Shown here: one piece after another, positions 17,445 to 28,102 of the stretch
How the letters are laid out: every line of letters begins with the position of its first letter
Numbering within the stretch: position 1 is the first letter of the stretch
Assembly (NCBI GenBank): GCA_905381055.1
Contig: CAJPUR010000011.1
Coordinates: forward strand, 1 to 64,000
DNA: 64,000 nt
Source of the DNA: an uncultured Flavobacteriaceae bacterium
GTDB taxonomy: Bacteria > Bacteroidota > Bacteroidia > Flavobacteriales > Flavobacteriaceae
Direction: 5' to 3'
Notes under the pieces: model-generated
Told to the model about the DNA's origin: nothing
What the model saw: the letters and a program-made list of their open reading frames with translations, nothing else
Database searches by the model: none
Program-made: the position numbers and the translations under genes

Positions 17445-17762
17445 CTATAAAAGAGTATCAATTGCTTCCTTATATGCCGCCTTTGGAGCAACACCAACTT
17501 GGCGCCCAACAACTTCTCCATTTTGAAAAACTAAAACAGTTGGTATGTTTCTAACACCATATTTTGCAGCATATTCTTGACTAGCATCTACATCAAGCTT
17601 ACATACTATAGCCTTTCCCTCATACTCGGAACTTATTTCCTCGATGACAGGACCAACCATTCTACATGGACCACACCATGCTGCCCAAAAATCAACCATT
17701 ACAGGGATTTCAGATTTAAGAACTATTTCTTCAAAATTTGAATCGGTTATCTCTAATGCCAT
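17445..17762 (-). CDS. trxA: Thioredoxin
   Basis: A 105-residue cytoplasmic thioredoxin with the redox motif WCGPC (Cys30, Cys33) after VDFWAAW, a buried-acid and cis-proline pattern (NIPTVLVF), and the usual length. It reduces protein disulfides with electrons from thioredoxin reductase, which is not encoded here. It sits between tRNA-Asp and dnaE on the same strand, 73 bp downstream of dnaE. Confidence 0.97.
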   Translation of the reverse strand: MALEITDSNFEEIVLKSEIPVMVDFWAAWCGPCRMVGPVIEEISSEYEGKAIVCKLDVDASQEYAAKYGVRNIPTVLVFQNGEVVGRQVGVAPKAAYKEAIDTLL

Positions 17763-17835
17763 TTTTTACAATTTTAGTTTATAAAATTAATTTTTTTTTC
17801 TTAAGCTAACTATTTTTAAACAAATAACTTATAAA

Positions 17836-20800
17836 TTAATTAATCTTATAAAAGATTTGATTTCTCTCTAAATTGTCAAGTAAATCGTTATTTATCTTTA
17901 TTTTTTGTTTTCTGCTAGGTAATGTTAATTTAAATTCCCCGTTGGATTCAAACAAATCAAATTCTAAAGATTTTTTACCTTTAAATTTTTTAAAAATTGA
18001 GCTTAATTTTGATATTTTTTCTTCATTTACCTCATCAACCTTTAATTGTAAAGTTAATTTCTTTGAATTTAAATCTAATGAATCTTGTAATTGTTCAAAA
18101 TCGTTAAATTGTATTCTTGGTTCAGATTTGATTCCAGTTTCTCTATTTGTCCATCCTTCTTTAACCAAGACTTTAATCCTAATAAATTGATTAATCACAA
18201 GAAAATGTTTAAATTTCAAATACTCCTCTCCGAATATTTTGAATTCATAATGATCTTTGTAGTCCTCAACTATAAATTTTCCCCATCCCTTTCCATTTCT
18301 TGATAAAAGATGGGATACATCACTTATAATTCCAACAAAACTAAGCTCCTTATTAACTAAATTATCAAGATTTTTAAGTTCATTTAGTCCAGTGGAAGAA
18401 AAATATTTCATTTCTCTTTTAAAGTCATCTAAGGGATGAGCTGAAATGTAAATACCTACAACTTCTTTTTCTTTTTTTAATTTTTCCAAATTTGTCCATT
18501 CTTCACAAAATGGTAGACTTATTTCTGCTATTTGTATTTCACTTTCCTCTCCAAATAAATTGATTTGAGAAGAATTCATATTTTCTTGATATTTTGATCC
18601 GTATCTTATGGCTTTTTCAATGAAAATTAGTCCATCACTATCAGTAGAAAAATATTGTGCTCTATGGGATTTTTCAAAAGAATCTAAGGCACCAGCTAAA
18701 GTTAAATTTTCTAATGTTTTTTTATTTGCCGCTCTTAAATCAATTTTTTTAGTTAAATCAAAAATTGATTTATAAGTTGTTTTTTTTCTTTTTTCGATTA
18801 TGGTTTCAACCGCTCCTCTTCCAACTCCTTTTATAGCACCCATTCCAAATCTAATTGCCTGATTATCGTTAACCGTGAATTTGTAAAAGGACTCATTAAC
18901 ATCAGGACCTAGAACAGTTAAACCCATCCTTCTACACTCCTCCATAAAAAAAGTAACTTGCTTTATATCATTCATATTATTTGACAATACTGCAGCCATG
19001 TATTCTGCTGGATAATGAGCTTTAAGATATGCTGTTTGATAACCGATCCAAGCGTAACATGTAGAATGAGATTTATTAAAAGCATATGAAGCAAAAGCTT
19101 CCCAGTCTTTCCAAATTTTTTCTAGAATATTTTCATTATGACCATTATCTTTTCCTCCATTAATAAATTTGGGTTTTAATCTTTCTAATAAATTAAATAT
19201 TTTTTTTCCCATCGCTTTTCTCAATAAATCTGCTTCACCTTTTGAAAAGCCTGCTAATTCTTGAGACAAAATCATAACTTGTTCCTGATAAACAGTAATT
19301 CCATAGGTTTCTTTAAGAAATTCTTCCATAATAGGAAGATCATATTTGATCTCTTCTTTTCCATTTTTCCTTGAAACAAAACTTGGTATATATTCTAAAG
19401 GACCTGGCCTATATAGAGCATTCATAGCAATAAGATCATCAAAAATATTTGGTTTTAGTTCTTTTAGATATTTTTGCATTCCTGCTGATTCATATTGAAA
19501 AATTCCAACTGTTTCACCCTTTTGAAATAATTCATAAGTTTTAATATCGTCAAGAGGAAAACTGTCCGGATCCAAATCCAAATTATATTTATATTTGACT
19601 AGTTTAACAGTATCTTTAATTAAAGTCAAGGTTTTTAATCCTAAGAAGTCCATTTTTAATAATCCAGCGTCTTCAACAACTGCATTATCAAATTGTGTAA
19701 CATAAAGTTCCGATTCTTTTCCTCTTGTAACTGGGACAAAATCTGTTATGTCACTGGGTGTAATTATAACACCACATGCATGAATACCTGTATTTCTTAG
19801 TGAACCTTCTAGAATCTTTGCCTGTTGTATTGTTTCCCCTGCTAACCCTTTATCTTTTGATAATTGTTTAAATTCTTTTACATTATTGTATTCTTCATTT
19901 CTAAGAAACTCTTTTAATTCATTATCGGTTGAATTAAATATTTTTGAAAGCTTGATGTTTGGAAGTAATTTTGAAATTCTATCAGCTTCACTTAAATGTA
20001 AATCCAATACCCTTGCAGTATCTCTAATCGAGGATTTTGCAGCCATTTTACCATAAGTTATAATTTGTGCAACTTGATTAGATCCATATTTATTTATAAC
20101 ATAATCCATTACTTTACCTCTTCCTTCATCATCAAAATCAATATCAATATCTGGTAAACTAACTCTATCTGGATTTAAAAAACGTTCAAATAATAAATTA
20201 TATTTGATTGGATCCAAATTTACTATACCTAATGAATAAGCTACTACGGAACCAGCAGCAGAACCTCTTCCAGGACCAACAGAAACATCCATATTTCTTG
20301 CAGCTTCAATTAAATCTTGAATAATTAAAAAATATCCAGGATATCCAGAATTAGAAATTACTTCTAACTCAAAATCAATTCTTCTTTTTATTTCACTATT
20401 AATTTCCCCATATCTTTTTTCAGCTCCAATGTATGTTAAGTGTCTTAAATATTTATTCTCTCCAACTTTATGATCAGAATCATTTTTATCAATAAATTCT
20501 GATGGAATTTTAAACTCAGGTAATACTACTTCTCTAGATAAATCAAATGATTCTATTTTATTGACAATTTTTTTAATTTCAAATATAGCTTCAGGTATAT
20601 CCTTAAATAAATCAAACATTTCCTCTTGAGATTTAAAATAGTATTCCTGATTAGGTAAACCATATCTAAAACCTCTTCCCTTTCCAATAGGAGTAACTTG
20701 TTTTTCTCCCTCTTTTAAACATAATAATATATCATGTGCATTGGCTTCTTCTTTTTTTACGTAATAATTATTATTAGTTGCAACAAGAGGTATTTTGTGT

Positions 20801-22152
20801 TTTTTTGAAAATTTGATAAGTATCTCATTAGCTCTATCTTCATCTTCTTGGTTATGACGCATTATCTCTATGTAAAAGTCTTTTTTAAATATTTCTTTCC
20901 ACCATTCTAAAGCTTTCTCTGCCTGATTTTCTCCAATATTTAATATTTTTGATGGTATCTCACCAAATAAATTTCCTGAAAGAACAATTAAATCGTCTTT
21001 ATACTTTTCTACTATTTGCCTATCAATTCTTGGAACATAGTAAAAGCCTTGAATATTGGCAATTGAACTCATTTTAGCTAGATTATGATAACCATTTTTA
21101 TTTTTTGCTAAAAATAATATTTGGAACCCATCATCTCTTCTAGTTTTATCTTTATGATCATCACAAACATTAAATTCACATCCAATAATTGGTTTTATTT
21201 TTTTATCATCTTCTAAATCTTGATTTCTAAATTTTATTAGCTTTAAAAATGAAAAAACTCCCATTAAATTTCCATGGTCAGTCAATGCAACTGCCTTCAT
21301 GTTATTTTTAATTGTTATATCAACAATTTGATTTATGTTTGATGTTGATTGTAAAACGGAAAACTGAGAATGATTATGAAGGTGAACAAAAAATGAATTT
21401 TTAAAATTTATTTTTTTTAAATCATAAGTAGATGTTTTTTTTCTATTTAAATCATTTAAAATTGAATTTGATTTTTCTTTTAAATTTGAATGCTTTAATC
21501 CTAAAAGGGGTACTCCACCTATGAAATTATCTTTAAAAATCTTAAGTAAATTTTGCTTTTCAAGCTTTTTTGGAAAAATCTTTTCTGTTCTTATTAACTC
21601 TAAAAGACATCTTGCGGTTGCCTCAACATCAGCAGAGGCATTATGTGCTTCTTGAAATTTTTCTTTAAAAATATGAAAATATAATTCTGTTAAAGTTGGT
21701 AATTTAAATCTTCCTCCTTTGCCTCCAGAGAGTTTACATATCAATGCTGTGTTTTCAGAACATGTGTCAATAATTTCAATATTTTCTAAAGGATTTTCTT
21801 GATTTAATCTCAAAAATTCAGCACCTAAAATTTTCAAATCAAAAGAAACATTGTGACCACATAAATATTGTGTTTTAGATAATATTTTTTGAAAAATTGA
21901 TAAAACATTTGATATATTTTTACCTTCTTTTTTTCCTAATTCAGTTGAAATTCCGTGAATTTTCTCTGCATCAAAAGGAATTGTAAAGTCATTAGGATAA
22001 ATAATAAAACTTTCTTGTGAAATACATTCCCCTTTTTCATCATGAAGTTGCCAGGCTAATTGAACACATCTTGGCCAGTTCTCAAGATCACTTAATGGTG
22101 AATCCCATCTTTTTGGTAAACCAGTAGTTTCAGTGTCAAAAATTAAAAACAT
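17836..22152 (-). CDS. dnaE: DNA polymerase III alpha subunit with fused N-terminal 3'-5' exonuclease
   Basis: A 1438-residue replicative polymerase. Residues 1-190 are a DEDDh exonuclease (Asp6, Glu8, Asp105, His170, Asp175), homologous to the DnaQ/epsilon proofreading subunit. A linker leads to the PHP domain (from about residue 255, His257/His259 in FVHLHNH). It continues with the C-family polymerase core, including the LPDIDIDFDD catalytic motif, the fingers with SHSTCYAWIGYQTAYLKAHYPAEY, tandem HhH and an OB-fold region near the C-terminus. The arrangement differs from PolC, in which the exonuclease is inserted inside PHP. I recall the same fusion in other flavobacteria. It puts polymerase and proofreader in one chain. 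Divergent from mfd. Confidence 0.96.
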   Translation of the reverse strand: MFLIFDTETTGLPKRWDSPLSDLENWPRCVQLAWQLHDEKGECISQESFIIYPNDFTIPFDAEKIHGISTELGKKEGKNISNVLSIFQKILSKTQYLCGHNVSFDLKILGAEFLRLNQENPLENIEIIDTCSENTALICKLSGGKGGRFKLPTLTELYFHIFKEKFQEAHNASADVEATARCLLELIRTEKIFPKKLEKQNLLKIFKDNFIGGVPLLGLKHSNLKEKSNSILNDLNRKKTSTYDLKKINFKNSFFVHLHNHSQFSVLQSTSNINQIVDITIKNNMKAVALTDHGNLMGVFSFLKLIKFRNQDLEDDKKIKPIIGCEFNVCDDHKDKTRRDDGFQILFLAKNKNGYHNLAKMSSIANIQGFYYVPRIDRQIVEKYKDDLIVLSGNLFGEIPSKILNIGENQAEKALEWWKEIFKKDFYIEIMRHNQEDEDRANEILIKFSKKHKIPLVATNNNYYVKKEEANAHDILLCLKEGEKQVTPIGKGRGFRYGLPNQEYYFKSQEEMFDLFKDIPEAIFEIKKIVNKIESFDLSREVVLPEFKIPSEFIDKNDSDHKVGENKYLRHLTYIGAEKRYGEINSEIKRRIDFELEVISNSGYPGYFLIIQDLIEAARNMDVSVGPGRGSAAGSVVAYSLGIVNLDPIKYNLLFERFLNPDRVSLPDIDIDFDDEGRGKVMDYVINKYGSNQVAQIITYGKMAAKSSIRDTARVLDLHLSEADRISKLLPNIKLSKIFNSTDNELKEFLRNEEYNNVKEFKQLSKDKGLAGETIQQAKILEGSLRNTGIHACGVIITPSDITDFVPVTRGKESELYVTQFDNAVVEDAGLLKMDFLGLKTLTLIKDTVKLVKYKYNLDLDPDSFPLDDIKTYELFQKGETVGIFQYESAGMQKYLKELKPNIFDDLIAMNALYRPGPLEYIPSFVSRKNGKEEIKYDLPIMEEFLKETYGITVYQEQVMILSQELAGFSKGEADLLRKAMGKKIFNLLERLKPKFINGGKDNGHNENILEKIWKDWEAFASYAFNKSHSTCYAWIGYQTAYLKAHYPAEYMAAVLSNNMNDIKQVTFFMEECRRMGLTVLGPDVNESFYKFTVNDNQAIRFGMGAIKGVGRGAVETIIEKRKKTTYKSIFDLTKKIDLRAANKKTLENLTLAGALDSFEKSHRAQYFSTDSDGLIFIEKAIRYGSKYQENMNSSQINLFGEESEIQIAEISLPFCEEWTNLEKLKKEKEVVGIYISAHPLDDFKREMKYFSSTGLNELKNLDNLVNKELSFVGIISDVSHLLSRNGKGWGKFIVEDYKDHYEFKIFGEEYLKFKHFLVINQFIRIKVLVKEGWTNRETGIKSEPRIQFNDFEQLQDSLDLNSKKLTLQLKVDEVNEEKISKLSSIFKKFKGKKSLEFDLFESNGEFKLTLPSRKQKIKINNDLLDNLERNQIFYKIN

Positions 22153-22280
22153 TCTATTATTTATCCTTAAACTAAAATAAAGAAATAAGTCATTAATAAT
22201 AATTTTAATTTAAGTATTTATTAACCAATTAATTTAAAAAAGAATAAATGCAAAATTTATCTATATAATTCAATTCGTAT

Positions 22281-22288
22281 TATATTTG
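22281..22288 (+). promoter_or_regulatory. Putative -7 box for mfd
   Basis: TATATTTG matches TAnnTTTG and would start a transcript near 22294. No TTTG at -33 is visible. This matters for the start of mfd, since only the codons from 22303 on are in frame and transcribed. Confidence 0.35.
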
Positions 22289-22365
22289 TTAAAAACAATT
22301 AGATCAAATCTCTAATTAAATCTTTTTCTAATTCATCTTCACAAAATACTTTAGAAAAGTTTATT

Positions 22366-25300
22366 TTGGAAGAATTCAACTGTCTTCTTCTAAGAGGTTT
22401 AGTCGGTTCGGGAATAAGTTTTCGATTTGCAAACATTTTTAACAAAATCAATAAGAATCTCTTATTCATTTTAGAAAATAAAGAAAAAGCTGCATACTTT
22501 TTAAATGATTTTGAAAAAATATTAGGAGAAAGAAATGTTTTATATTTCCCATCAAGTTCAAATAATTATAAAAATTATTCTGTAGATAATGCAAACGTTT
22601 TGATGCGATCACAAGTCCTTTCAAAAATAAATAATTCTTCAAAAAAATTTGTAATTATTTCTTATTCTGAGGGGATTTTTGAAAAAGTAATATCAGAATC
22701 AACCTTAAAAAAAACAATTAAAACAATAAAAATAGGTGATTTGATTTCTATTGAAAATATTAATAATTTACTTTTTAAATTCAATTTTGAAAAAGTTGAT
22801 TTTGTTTCTCAACCTGGTGAATTTTCAATTAGAGGAGGAATTCTTGACGTTTTTTCATTTGCTGATAATCATCCTTACAGAATTGAATTTAATGATAATA
22901 CAATTGAGAGTTTAAGGAGCTTCACTATTAATTCTCAGTTATCTATCGAAAATCTTGATGAAATTAAATTAATGCCTAATTCAACCAAAGAATTTAAATT
23001 ATCCAAAAGAAAAAATATAATTGAATTATTTGAAAAAGATGGGGTTTTATTATTTGAAAATATTGATGAGTTAATTAATATCTTTGATAAAGAATTTAAA
23101 AATTTAATTAATACTTTTAATGAAATAGATAAAGAAAAAAATTTATCTCCTAATTCCCTATTTACTTCTAAAGAATATTTTTTAAATAAAATCTCCTCGT
23201 TACCTAAAATATTTTTACAAAAATCCTTTATGTTCAAACATCATGATGTTATTCAAATAAAACAAGATCCCCAACCAGCTTTTAACAAAAAATTCAATTT
23301 ACTGATTGATCATTTAATAAAAAACAATAATGATGGTTTTAAAAATTATATTTTTTGTTCTTCAGAAAAACAAGCTGAAAGATTTAACGAAATTTTAATT
23401 ACATATAAGCAAAAAGTTGAATATAAAACTTTAGTTAGTTCAATTCATGAAGGGTTTGAGGATTTGGAGGAAAAAATATGTTGTTTTACTGACCATCAAA
23501 TTTTTGAAAGATATCATAAGTATAAGATCAAATCTTTTTTTACAAAAAAAAATGCAATCTCATTTAAAGAGCTAACTTATCTTGAGTTTGGGGATTATGT
23601 AACTCATATTGACCATGGAATTGGGATTTTTGGTGGACTAAAAAAAATTGAAATTGATGGATCCAAACAGGAAGCAATAAAACTTATATATGCTGATAGA
23701 GATGTTTTATATTTAAGCATTCACTCACTTCATAAAATTTCAAAATTCAATGGTAAAGATGGAAAAATACCAAAAATATATAAACTTGGCTCAGCAGCCT
23801 GGAAAAATTTAAAATTAAAAACAAAATCTAAAGTAAAGAAAATAGCATTTGATTTAATTGAGCTTTACGCCAAAAGAAAAGCAAAAAAAGGTTTTGCATT
23901 TGAATTAGATAGTTTTTTACAGATTGAATTAGAAGCCTCTTTTCTCTTTGAAGATACTCCCGATCAAGTAAAGGTTACTGAAGCAATAAAGAAAGATATG
24001 GAAAGTGAAACTCCCATGGATAGGTTAGTTTGTGGTGATGTAGGATTTGGGAAAACTGAAATTGCAATAAGAGCTGCATTTAAAGCTGTTGATAACAGTA
24101 AACAAGTAGCTATATTAGTTCCTACAACAATTCTTGCATTTCAACATTTTAAGACTATTTCAAAAAGATTAAAGGACTTCCCAGTAAACATTGACTATAT
24201 TAATAGATTCAGAAGTACAAGCGATAGAAAAAAAATTATTAAAAAACTTAAAGAAGGTCAAATTGATATAATTATTGGAACTCATCAATTGGTAAGTAAA
24301 AATATATTATATAAAGATTTAGGATTATTAATTGTTGACGAAGAACAAAAATTTGGGGTTTCAATAAAAGAAAAATTACGAACTCTTAAATCAAATATTG
24401 ATGTTTTAACTTTGACAGCTACTCCAATACCAAGAACTCTTCAATTTAGTCTAATGTCAGCGAGAGATCTTTCAATAATATCTACTCCCCCTCCCAACAG
24501 ACATCCAATTGAAAGTCAATTAATTAAGTTTAATAACAATATTATAAGAGAGAGTATTTTATATGAAATTCAAAGGGGAGGTCAAATATATTTTATAAAT
24601 AATAGGGTAGAAAATATTAATGAAGTTGCAGATTACATTCAAAGACTTGTCCCTGAGGCCAAAATTAGAATAGGTCATGGCCAAATGAAAGGAGAAGTTT
24701 TAGAAAAAAATTTATTAGACTTTATGAATGCTGAATATGATATTCTTATTGCTACAACAATTGTGGAAAACGGTCTTGATGTCCCAAATGCAAATACAAT
24801 TTTTATTAACAATGCCAACAATTTTGGATTAAGTGATTTGCACCAAATGAGAGGGAGAGTTGGAAGGAGTAATAAAAAAGCTTTTTGCTATTTTATAATT
24901 CCCAGTATTGAATCTATATCAAGTGATGCTAAAAAAAGGATACGAGCAATAGAACAATATTCAGGACTTGGAGCAGGAATTAAAATAGCAATGAAAGATT
25001 TAGAAATAAGGGGAGCAGGAGATTTACTTGGAGGTGAGCAAAGCGGTTTTATAAACGAAATTGGATTTGAAACTTATCATAAAATTCTCGATGAAGCTAT
25101 AAATGAATTAAAAGAAAATGAATTTAAAAATATTTATTCTGAAAATTCTAATGAAAAAAATTTTAATAATGATATTATAATTGAAACTGATTTAGAATTA
25201 TTTATCCCTGATGATTATATTAAAAATGTAACTGAAAGGATGAATATTTATAACAAAATTTCAAAATTCAAAAACGAAAATCAACTAATTAACTTTCAAT

Positions 25301-25620
25301 ATGAACTTGAAGATAGGTTTGGAAAAGTCCCAAAAAAATTAAATGAATTATTTGATTCTTTGAGGCTAAGATGGAAAATATCTAAATATGGTATCGAAAA
25401 AATTACTTTAAAAAAGAATAAATGTATTGCGTTTTTTATTTCTGATCAAAATAATGAATTTTATAGAGGAAAGGAATTTAGTGAGATTTTAAATTGGGTT
25501 AAAATAAATGGAGATAAAATAAAATTAAAAGAAAAAAAGAAAAACAATTTAACTAAACTAATAATGGTTATTAATGATGTAAAATCAATTGCAGATGCTA
25601 AAAATATTTTTTCATTCTAA
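22366..25620 (+). CDS. mfd: Transcription-repair coupling factor Mfd
   Basis: A protein of 1084 residues from TTG, slightly short for Mfd. It displaces RNA polymerase stalled at lesions and recruits UvrA. Seen in order are the UvrB-like N-terminal part (GEFSIRGGILDVFSF), the RNA-polymerase-interaction domain (GDYVTHIDHGIGIFGGL), and an SF2 translocase. The translocase has Walker A GDVGFGKTE near residue 558, DEEQ box and TATPIPRTL. A TRG motif and a C-terminal TRCF domain follow. There is no ATG or GTG in frame upstream. The open frame extends back to 22303 and the extra residues fit the expected Mfd N-terminus, so the true start may be a rare codon (ATT/ATC) 5' of the TTG used here. Confidence 0.93.
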   Translation: MEEFNCLLLRGLVGSGISFRFANIFNKINKNLLFILENKEKAAYFLNDFEKILGERNVLYFPSSSNNYKNYSVDNANVLMRSQVLSKINNSSKKFVIISYSEGIFEKVISESTLKKTIKTIKIGDLISIENINNLLFKFNFEKVDFVSQPGEFSIRGGILDVFSFADNHPYRIEFNDNTIESLRSFTINSQLSIENLDEIKLMPNSTKEFKLSKRKNIIELFEKDGVLLFENIDELINIFDKEFKNLINTFNEIDKEKNLSPNSLFTSKEYFLNKISSLPKIFLQKSFMFKHHDVIQIKQDPQPAFNKKFNLLIDHLIKNNNDGFKNYIFCSSEKQAERFNEILITYKQKVEYKTLVSSIHEGFEDLEEKICCFTDHQIFERYHKYKIKSFFTKKNAISFKELTYLEFGDYVTHIDHGIGIFGGLKKIEIDGSKQEAIKLIYADRDVLYLSIHSLHKISKFNGKDGKIPKIYKLGSAAWKNLKLKTKSKVKKIAFDLIELYAKRKAKKGFAFELDSFLQIELEASFLFEDTPDQVKVTEAIKKDMESETPMDRLVCGDVGFGKTEIAIRAAFKAVDNSKQVAILVPTTILAFQHFKTISKRLKDFPVNIDYINRFRSTSDRKKIIKKLKEGQIDIIIGTHQLVSKNILYKDLGLLIVDEEQKFGVSIKEKLRTLKSNIDVLTLTATPIPRTLQFSLMSARDLSIISTPPPNRHPIESQLIKFNNNIIRESILYEIQRGGQIYFINNRVENINEVADYIQRLVPEAKIRIGHGQMKGEVLEKNLLDFMNAEYDILIATTIVENGLDVPNANTIFINNANNFGLSDLHQMRGRVGRSNKKAFCYFIIPSIESISSDAKKRIRAIEQYSGLGAGIKIAMKDLEIRGAGDLLGGEQSGFINEIGFETYHKILDEAINELKENEFKNIYSENSNEKNFNNDIIIETDLELFIPDDYIKNVTERMNIYNKISKFKNENQLINFQYELEDRFGKVPKKLNELFDSLRLRWKISKYGIEKITLKKNKCIAFFISDQNNEFYRGKEFSEILNWVKINGDKIKLKEKKKNNLTKLIMVINDVKSIADAKNIFSF

Positions 25621-26276
25621 AGTGACTTCAAATCTTTGATAACTTTAAAAGCAGTATTTACGTAATCCTCATCTACTAGGATTGTAAATTCATTAGACGT
25701 TGAAATCACTTCAATAATATTTACTCCTTCCCAAGATAATCTTTGAAAAATAAAATAATATATCCCTGGTATTGAGATATTTTCATTTGGAAGTTTTATC
25801 GAAACAGAAGATAAATTCTCTAATTTTTTTACTAAAAATTCATTTTTAAAATATTTATCAATTAATAAAGATAAATTGTTACTTATCACAATGTTACATT
25901 CAGATACTCCCCTCGAGGAGGTATAAAATGAATCCTTTTTTTGATTAATTTCAGAGAGGAATAAGGATTGAGCTCCAAATAAAGAATCAGAAATCATAAA
26001 ACTATAGTCAATTAATGAAGATCTGACTGTAATATCGCCTATACCTTTTAAAACCTTTACAATTTTATGTGTTGAAACGAATTCCATATTATCTGATATT
26101 CTTTTGAGTGCCATAACAATAGCTCCACTTTTAGCTCTTTTCTTTATTATAATTTCAATATCAGGTTGAATTTGTCTAGAAAGAGATGTTAAATTAATTA
26201 TTCCTTGAGATAATGCTGTTGAAAGAAATGGTTTAGTTTTTATATATTCTTCAACAACTGAAGCAATTGTCTTCAT
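25617..26276 (-). CDS. Conserved ACT-like protein (often labelled aspartate kinase-like)
   Basis: A 219-residue cytoplasmic protein. Its N-terminal half begins MKTIASVVEEYIK and contains SLSRQIQPDIE and GAIVMALKR; the C-terminal half has two beta-alpha-beta stretches resembling ACT domains (around residues 70-130 and 155-219). Similar short proteins in flavobacteria are named aspartate kinase, but the kinase catalytic motifs are absent here, so it is at most a regulatory relative. It may bind a small ligand such as an amino acid. It ends in a 4-bp tail-to-tail overlap with mfd. Function is not established. Confidence 0.65.
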   Translation of the reverse strand: MKTIASVVEEYIKTKPFLSTALSQGIINLTSLSRQIQPDIEIIIKKRAKSGAIVMALKRISDNMEFVSTHKIVKVLKGIGDITVRSSLIDYSFMISDSLFGAQSLFLSEINQKKDSFYTSSRGVSECNIVISNNLSLLIDKYFKNEFLVKKLENLSSVSIKLPNENISIPGIYYFIFQRLSWEGVNIIEVISTSNEFTILVDEDYVNTAFKVIKDLKSL

Positions 26277-26398
26277 AATAAAGTTATTTATTTAACAAAA
26301 ATAAAAAATATAATACAAATTGTTATTTTTTTAAAATTTACTTTTATAAGATTTATTCATAATTTTTAAAAAATCATAATAACATTATTTTAAAAAAC

Positions 26399-26406
26399 TA
26401 CTTTTG
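26399..26406 (+). promoter_or_regulatory. Putative -7 box for metG
   Basis: TACTTTTG matches TAnnTTTG and ends 13 bp before the TTG start of metG. The short distance implies a very short leader. A -33 TTTG is not seen. Confidence 0.35.
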
Positions 26407-26419
26407 TAAAAAAAATATT

Positions 26420-28102
26420 TTGAATTCAAAACGTTACACAGTAACTGCTGCACTTCCATATACTAATGGCCCTATTCATATCGGCCATCTAGCCGGTGTA
26501 TATATTCCTTCAGATATATACGTTAGGTATCTTAGGTTAGTAAACAGAGATGTTATATATATTTGTGGAAGTGATGAACATGGTGTAGCAATATCAATTA
26601 AAGCTAAAAATGAGGGTCTATCACCAAAAGATATAATTGATAAATATCATTTAAATATTAAAAATTCATTTCAAGAATTTGGTATATCTTTTGATAATTA
26701 CTCTAGAACTTCAAATAAAATTCATCATGAAACAGCATCGGAGTTTTTTTCATTACTTCACGGCAAAAAAAAATTAATCGAAAAGACATCTGATCAACTT
26801 TATGATCCTAAAATGAATCAATTTCTTGCAGACAGATTTGTTGTTGGAGAATGTCCTGAATGTTCAAGTAAAGATGCATATGGAGATCAATGTGAGAAAT
26901 GTGGAACTTCGCTTAATGCAATTGATTTGATTAATCCTAAATCAACCATTTCAGGAAGTGATCCAATTTTAAAAAAAACTAAACACTGGTTTTTACCTTT
27001 AAATAATTATGAAGATTTTATTAAAGAATTTATATTGGTTAATCATAAATATGATTGGAAATCAAATGTATATGGACAGGTAAAATCATGGATTGAAAAT
27101 GGATTAAAACCTAGAGCGATTACGAGAGACTTAGATTGGGGGATAAAAGTCCCTTTAAAAAATGCCAAAGGTAAAGTACTCTATGTATGGTTTGATGCTC
27201 CTATTGGCTATATTTCTTCAACAAAGGAATGGGGTGAAATAAATAACAAAGATTGGAAACCTTACTGGCAAGATAAAAAAACTACTTTAGTTCATTTTAT
27301 TGGTAAAGATAACATTGTTTTTCATTGTATTATTTTTCCAAGTATTCTCAAGGCAATAGGAAGCTATATTTTACCCACAAATGTACCTGCAAACGAATTT
27401 TTAAATCTTGAAGGTGAAAAAATTTCTACTTCTAAAAATTGGGCAGTATGGTTACCAAATTATTTGAAGGATTTTAAGGATAAACAAGATGTACTAAGGT
27501 ATGTTCTTACAGTTAATCTTCCAGAAAATAAAGATAGTGACTTTACTTGGGATGATTTCCAAAATAAAAATAACAATGAACTTGTAGCTATATTTGGAAA
27601 CTTTATTAACAGAGTTACTGTATTAACACACAAATACTTTAAAGGTAAAGTACCAAAGCAGGATGAATTAACTGAAAATGATAAAAAAATTATCACTAGA
27701 CTTAATAAATTCCCAAAAAGCATAGGATTAAATATTGAAAATTTTAAATTTAGAGATGGTTGTTTTGAAATGATGAATCTTGCAAGAATGGGTAATAAAT
27801 ACCTTGCGGACGAAGAACCTTGGAAGAAAATAAAGTCTGATCCTCAAAGAGTAAAAACAATCATAAATTTATCACTTCAAATTGCAGCCTCATTGTCAAT
27901 TTTATGTGAACCTTTTTTACCATTTACATCTAAAAAACTTAAATCAATATTGAAAATTGAAAAAAATATTAGATGGAATGAACTCTCCAAAAACCATATT
28001 TTATTAAAAATAAATCATAAAATAAATGATTCTGAGTTATTATTTGATAAAATTGAAGATAAAGAAATAGAATTACAGGTTAGGAAGTTAAGAAAAGATT
28101 AG
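26420..28102 (+). CDS. metG: Methionyl-tRNA synthetase, without C-terminal tRNA-binding domain
   Basis: A 560-residue class I synthetase charging tRNA-Met. TTG start; the HIGH motif is intact (20-23, in [12 protein letters not shown]). The connective peptide carries a four-Cys zinc knuckle (CPEC...CEKC). The KMSKS-type loop is KISTS near residue 334. The anticodon-binding helical domain follows. Flavobacterial MetRS proteins are usually about 690 residues and end in an EMAP/Trbp111-like OB fold. This one stops right after the helical domain ([12 protein letters not shown]), so that domain is missing. The E. coli enzyme is active without its C-terminal domain, so the protein should work as a monomer. 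The stop overlaps the convergent CBS gene by 4 bp. Confidence 0.95.
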   Translation: MNSKRYTVTAALPYTNGPIHIGHLAGVYIPSDIYVRYLRLVNRDVIYICGSDEHGVAISIKAKNEGLSPKDIIDKYHLNIKNSFQEFGISFDNYSRTSNKIHHETASEFFSLLHGKKKLIEKTSDQLYDPKMNQFLADRFVVGECPECSSKDAYGDQCEKCGTSLNAIDLINPKSTISGSDPILKKTKHWFLPLNNYEDFIKEFILVNHKYDWKSNVYGQVKSWIENGLKPRAITRDLDWGIKVPLKNAKGKVLYVWFDAPIGYISSTKEWGEINNKDWKPYWQDKKTTLVHFIGKDNIVFHCIIFPSILKAIGSYILPTNVPANEFLNLEGEKISTSKNWAVWLPNYLKDFKDKQDVLRYVLTVNLPENKDSDFTWDDFQNKNNNELVAIFGNFINRVTVLTHKYFKGKVPKQDELTENDKKIITRLNKFPKSIGLNIENFKFRDGCFEMMNLARMGNKYLADEEPWKKIKSDPQRVKTIINLSLQIAASLSILCEPFLPFTSKKLKSILKIEKNIRWNELSKNHILLKINHKINDSELLFDKIEDKEIELQVRKLRKD

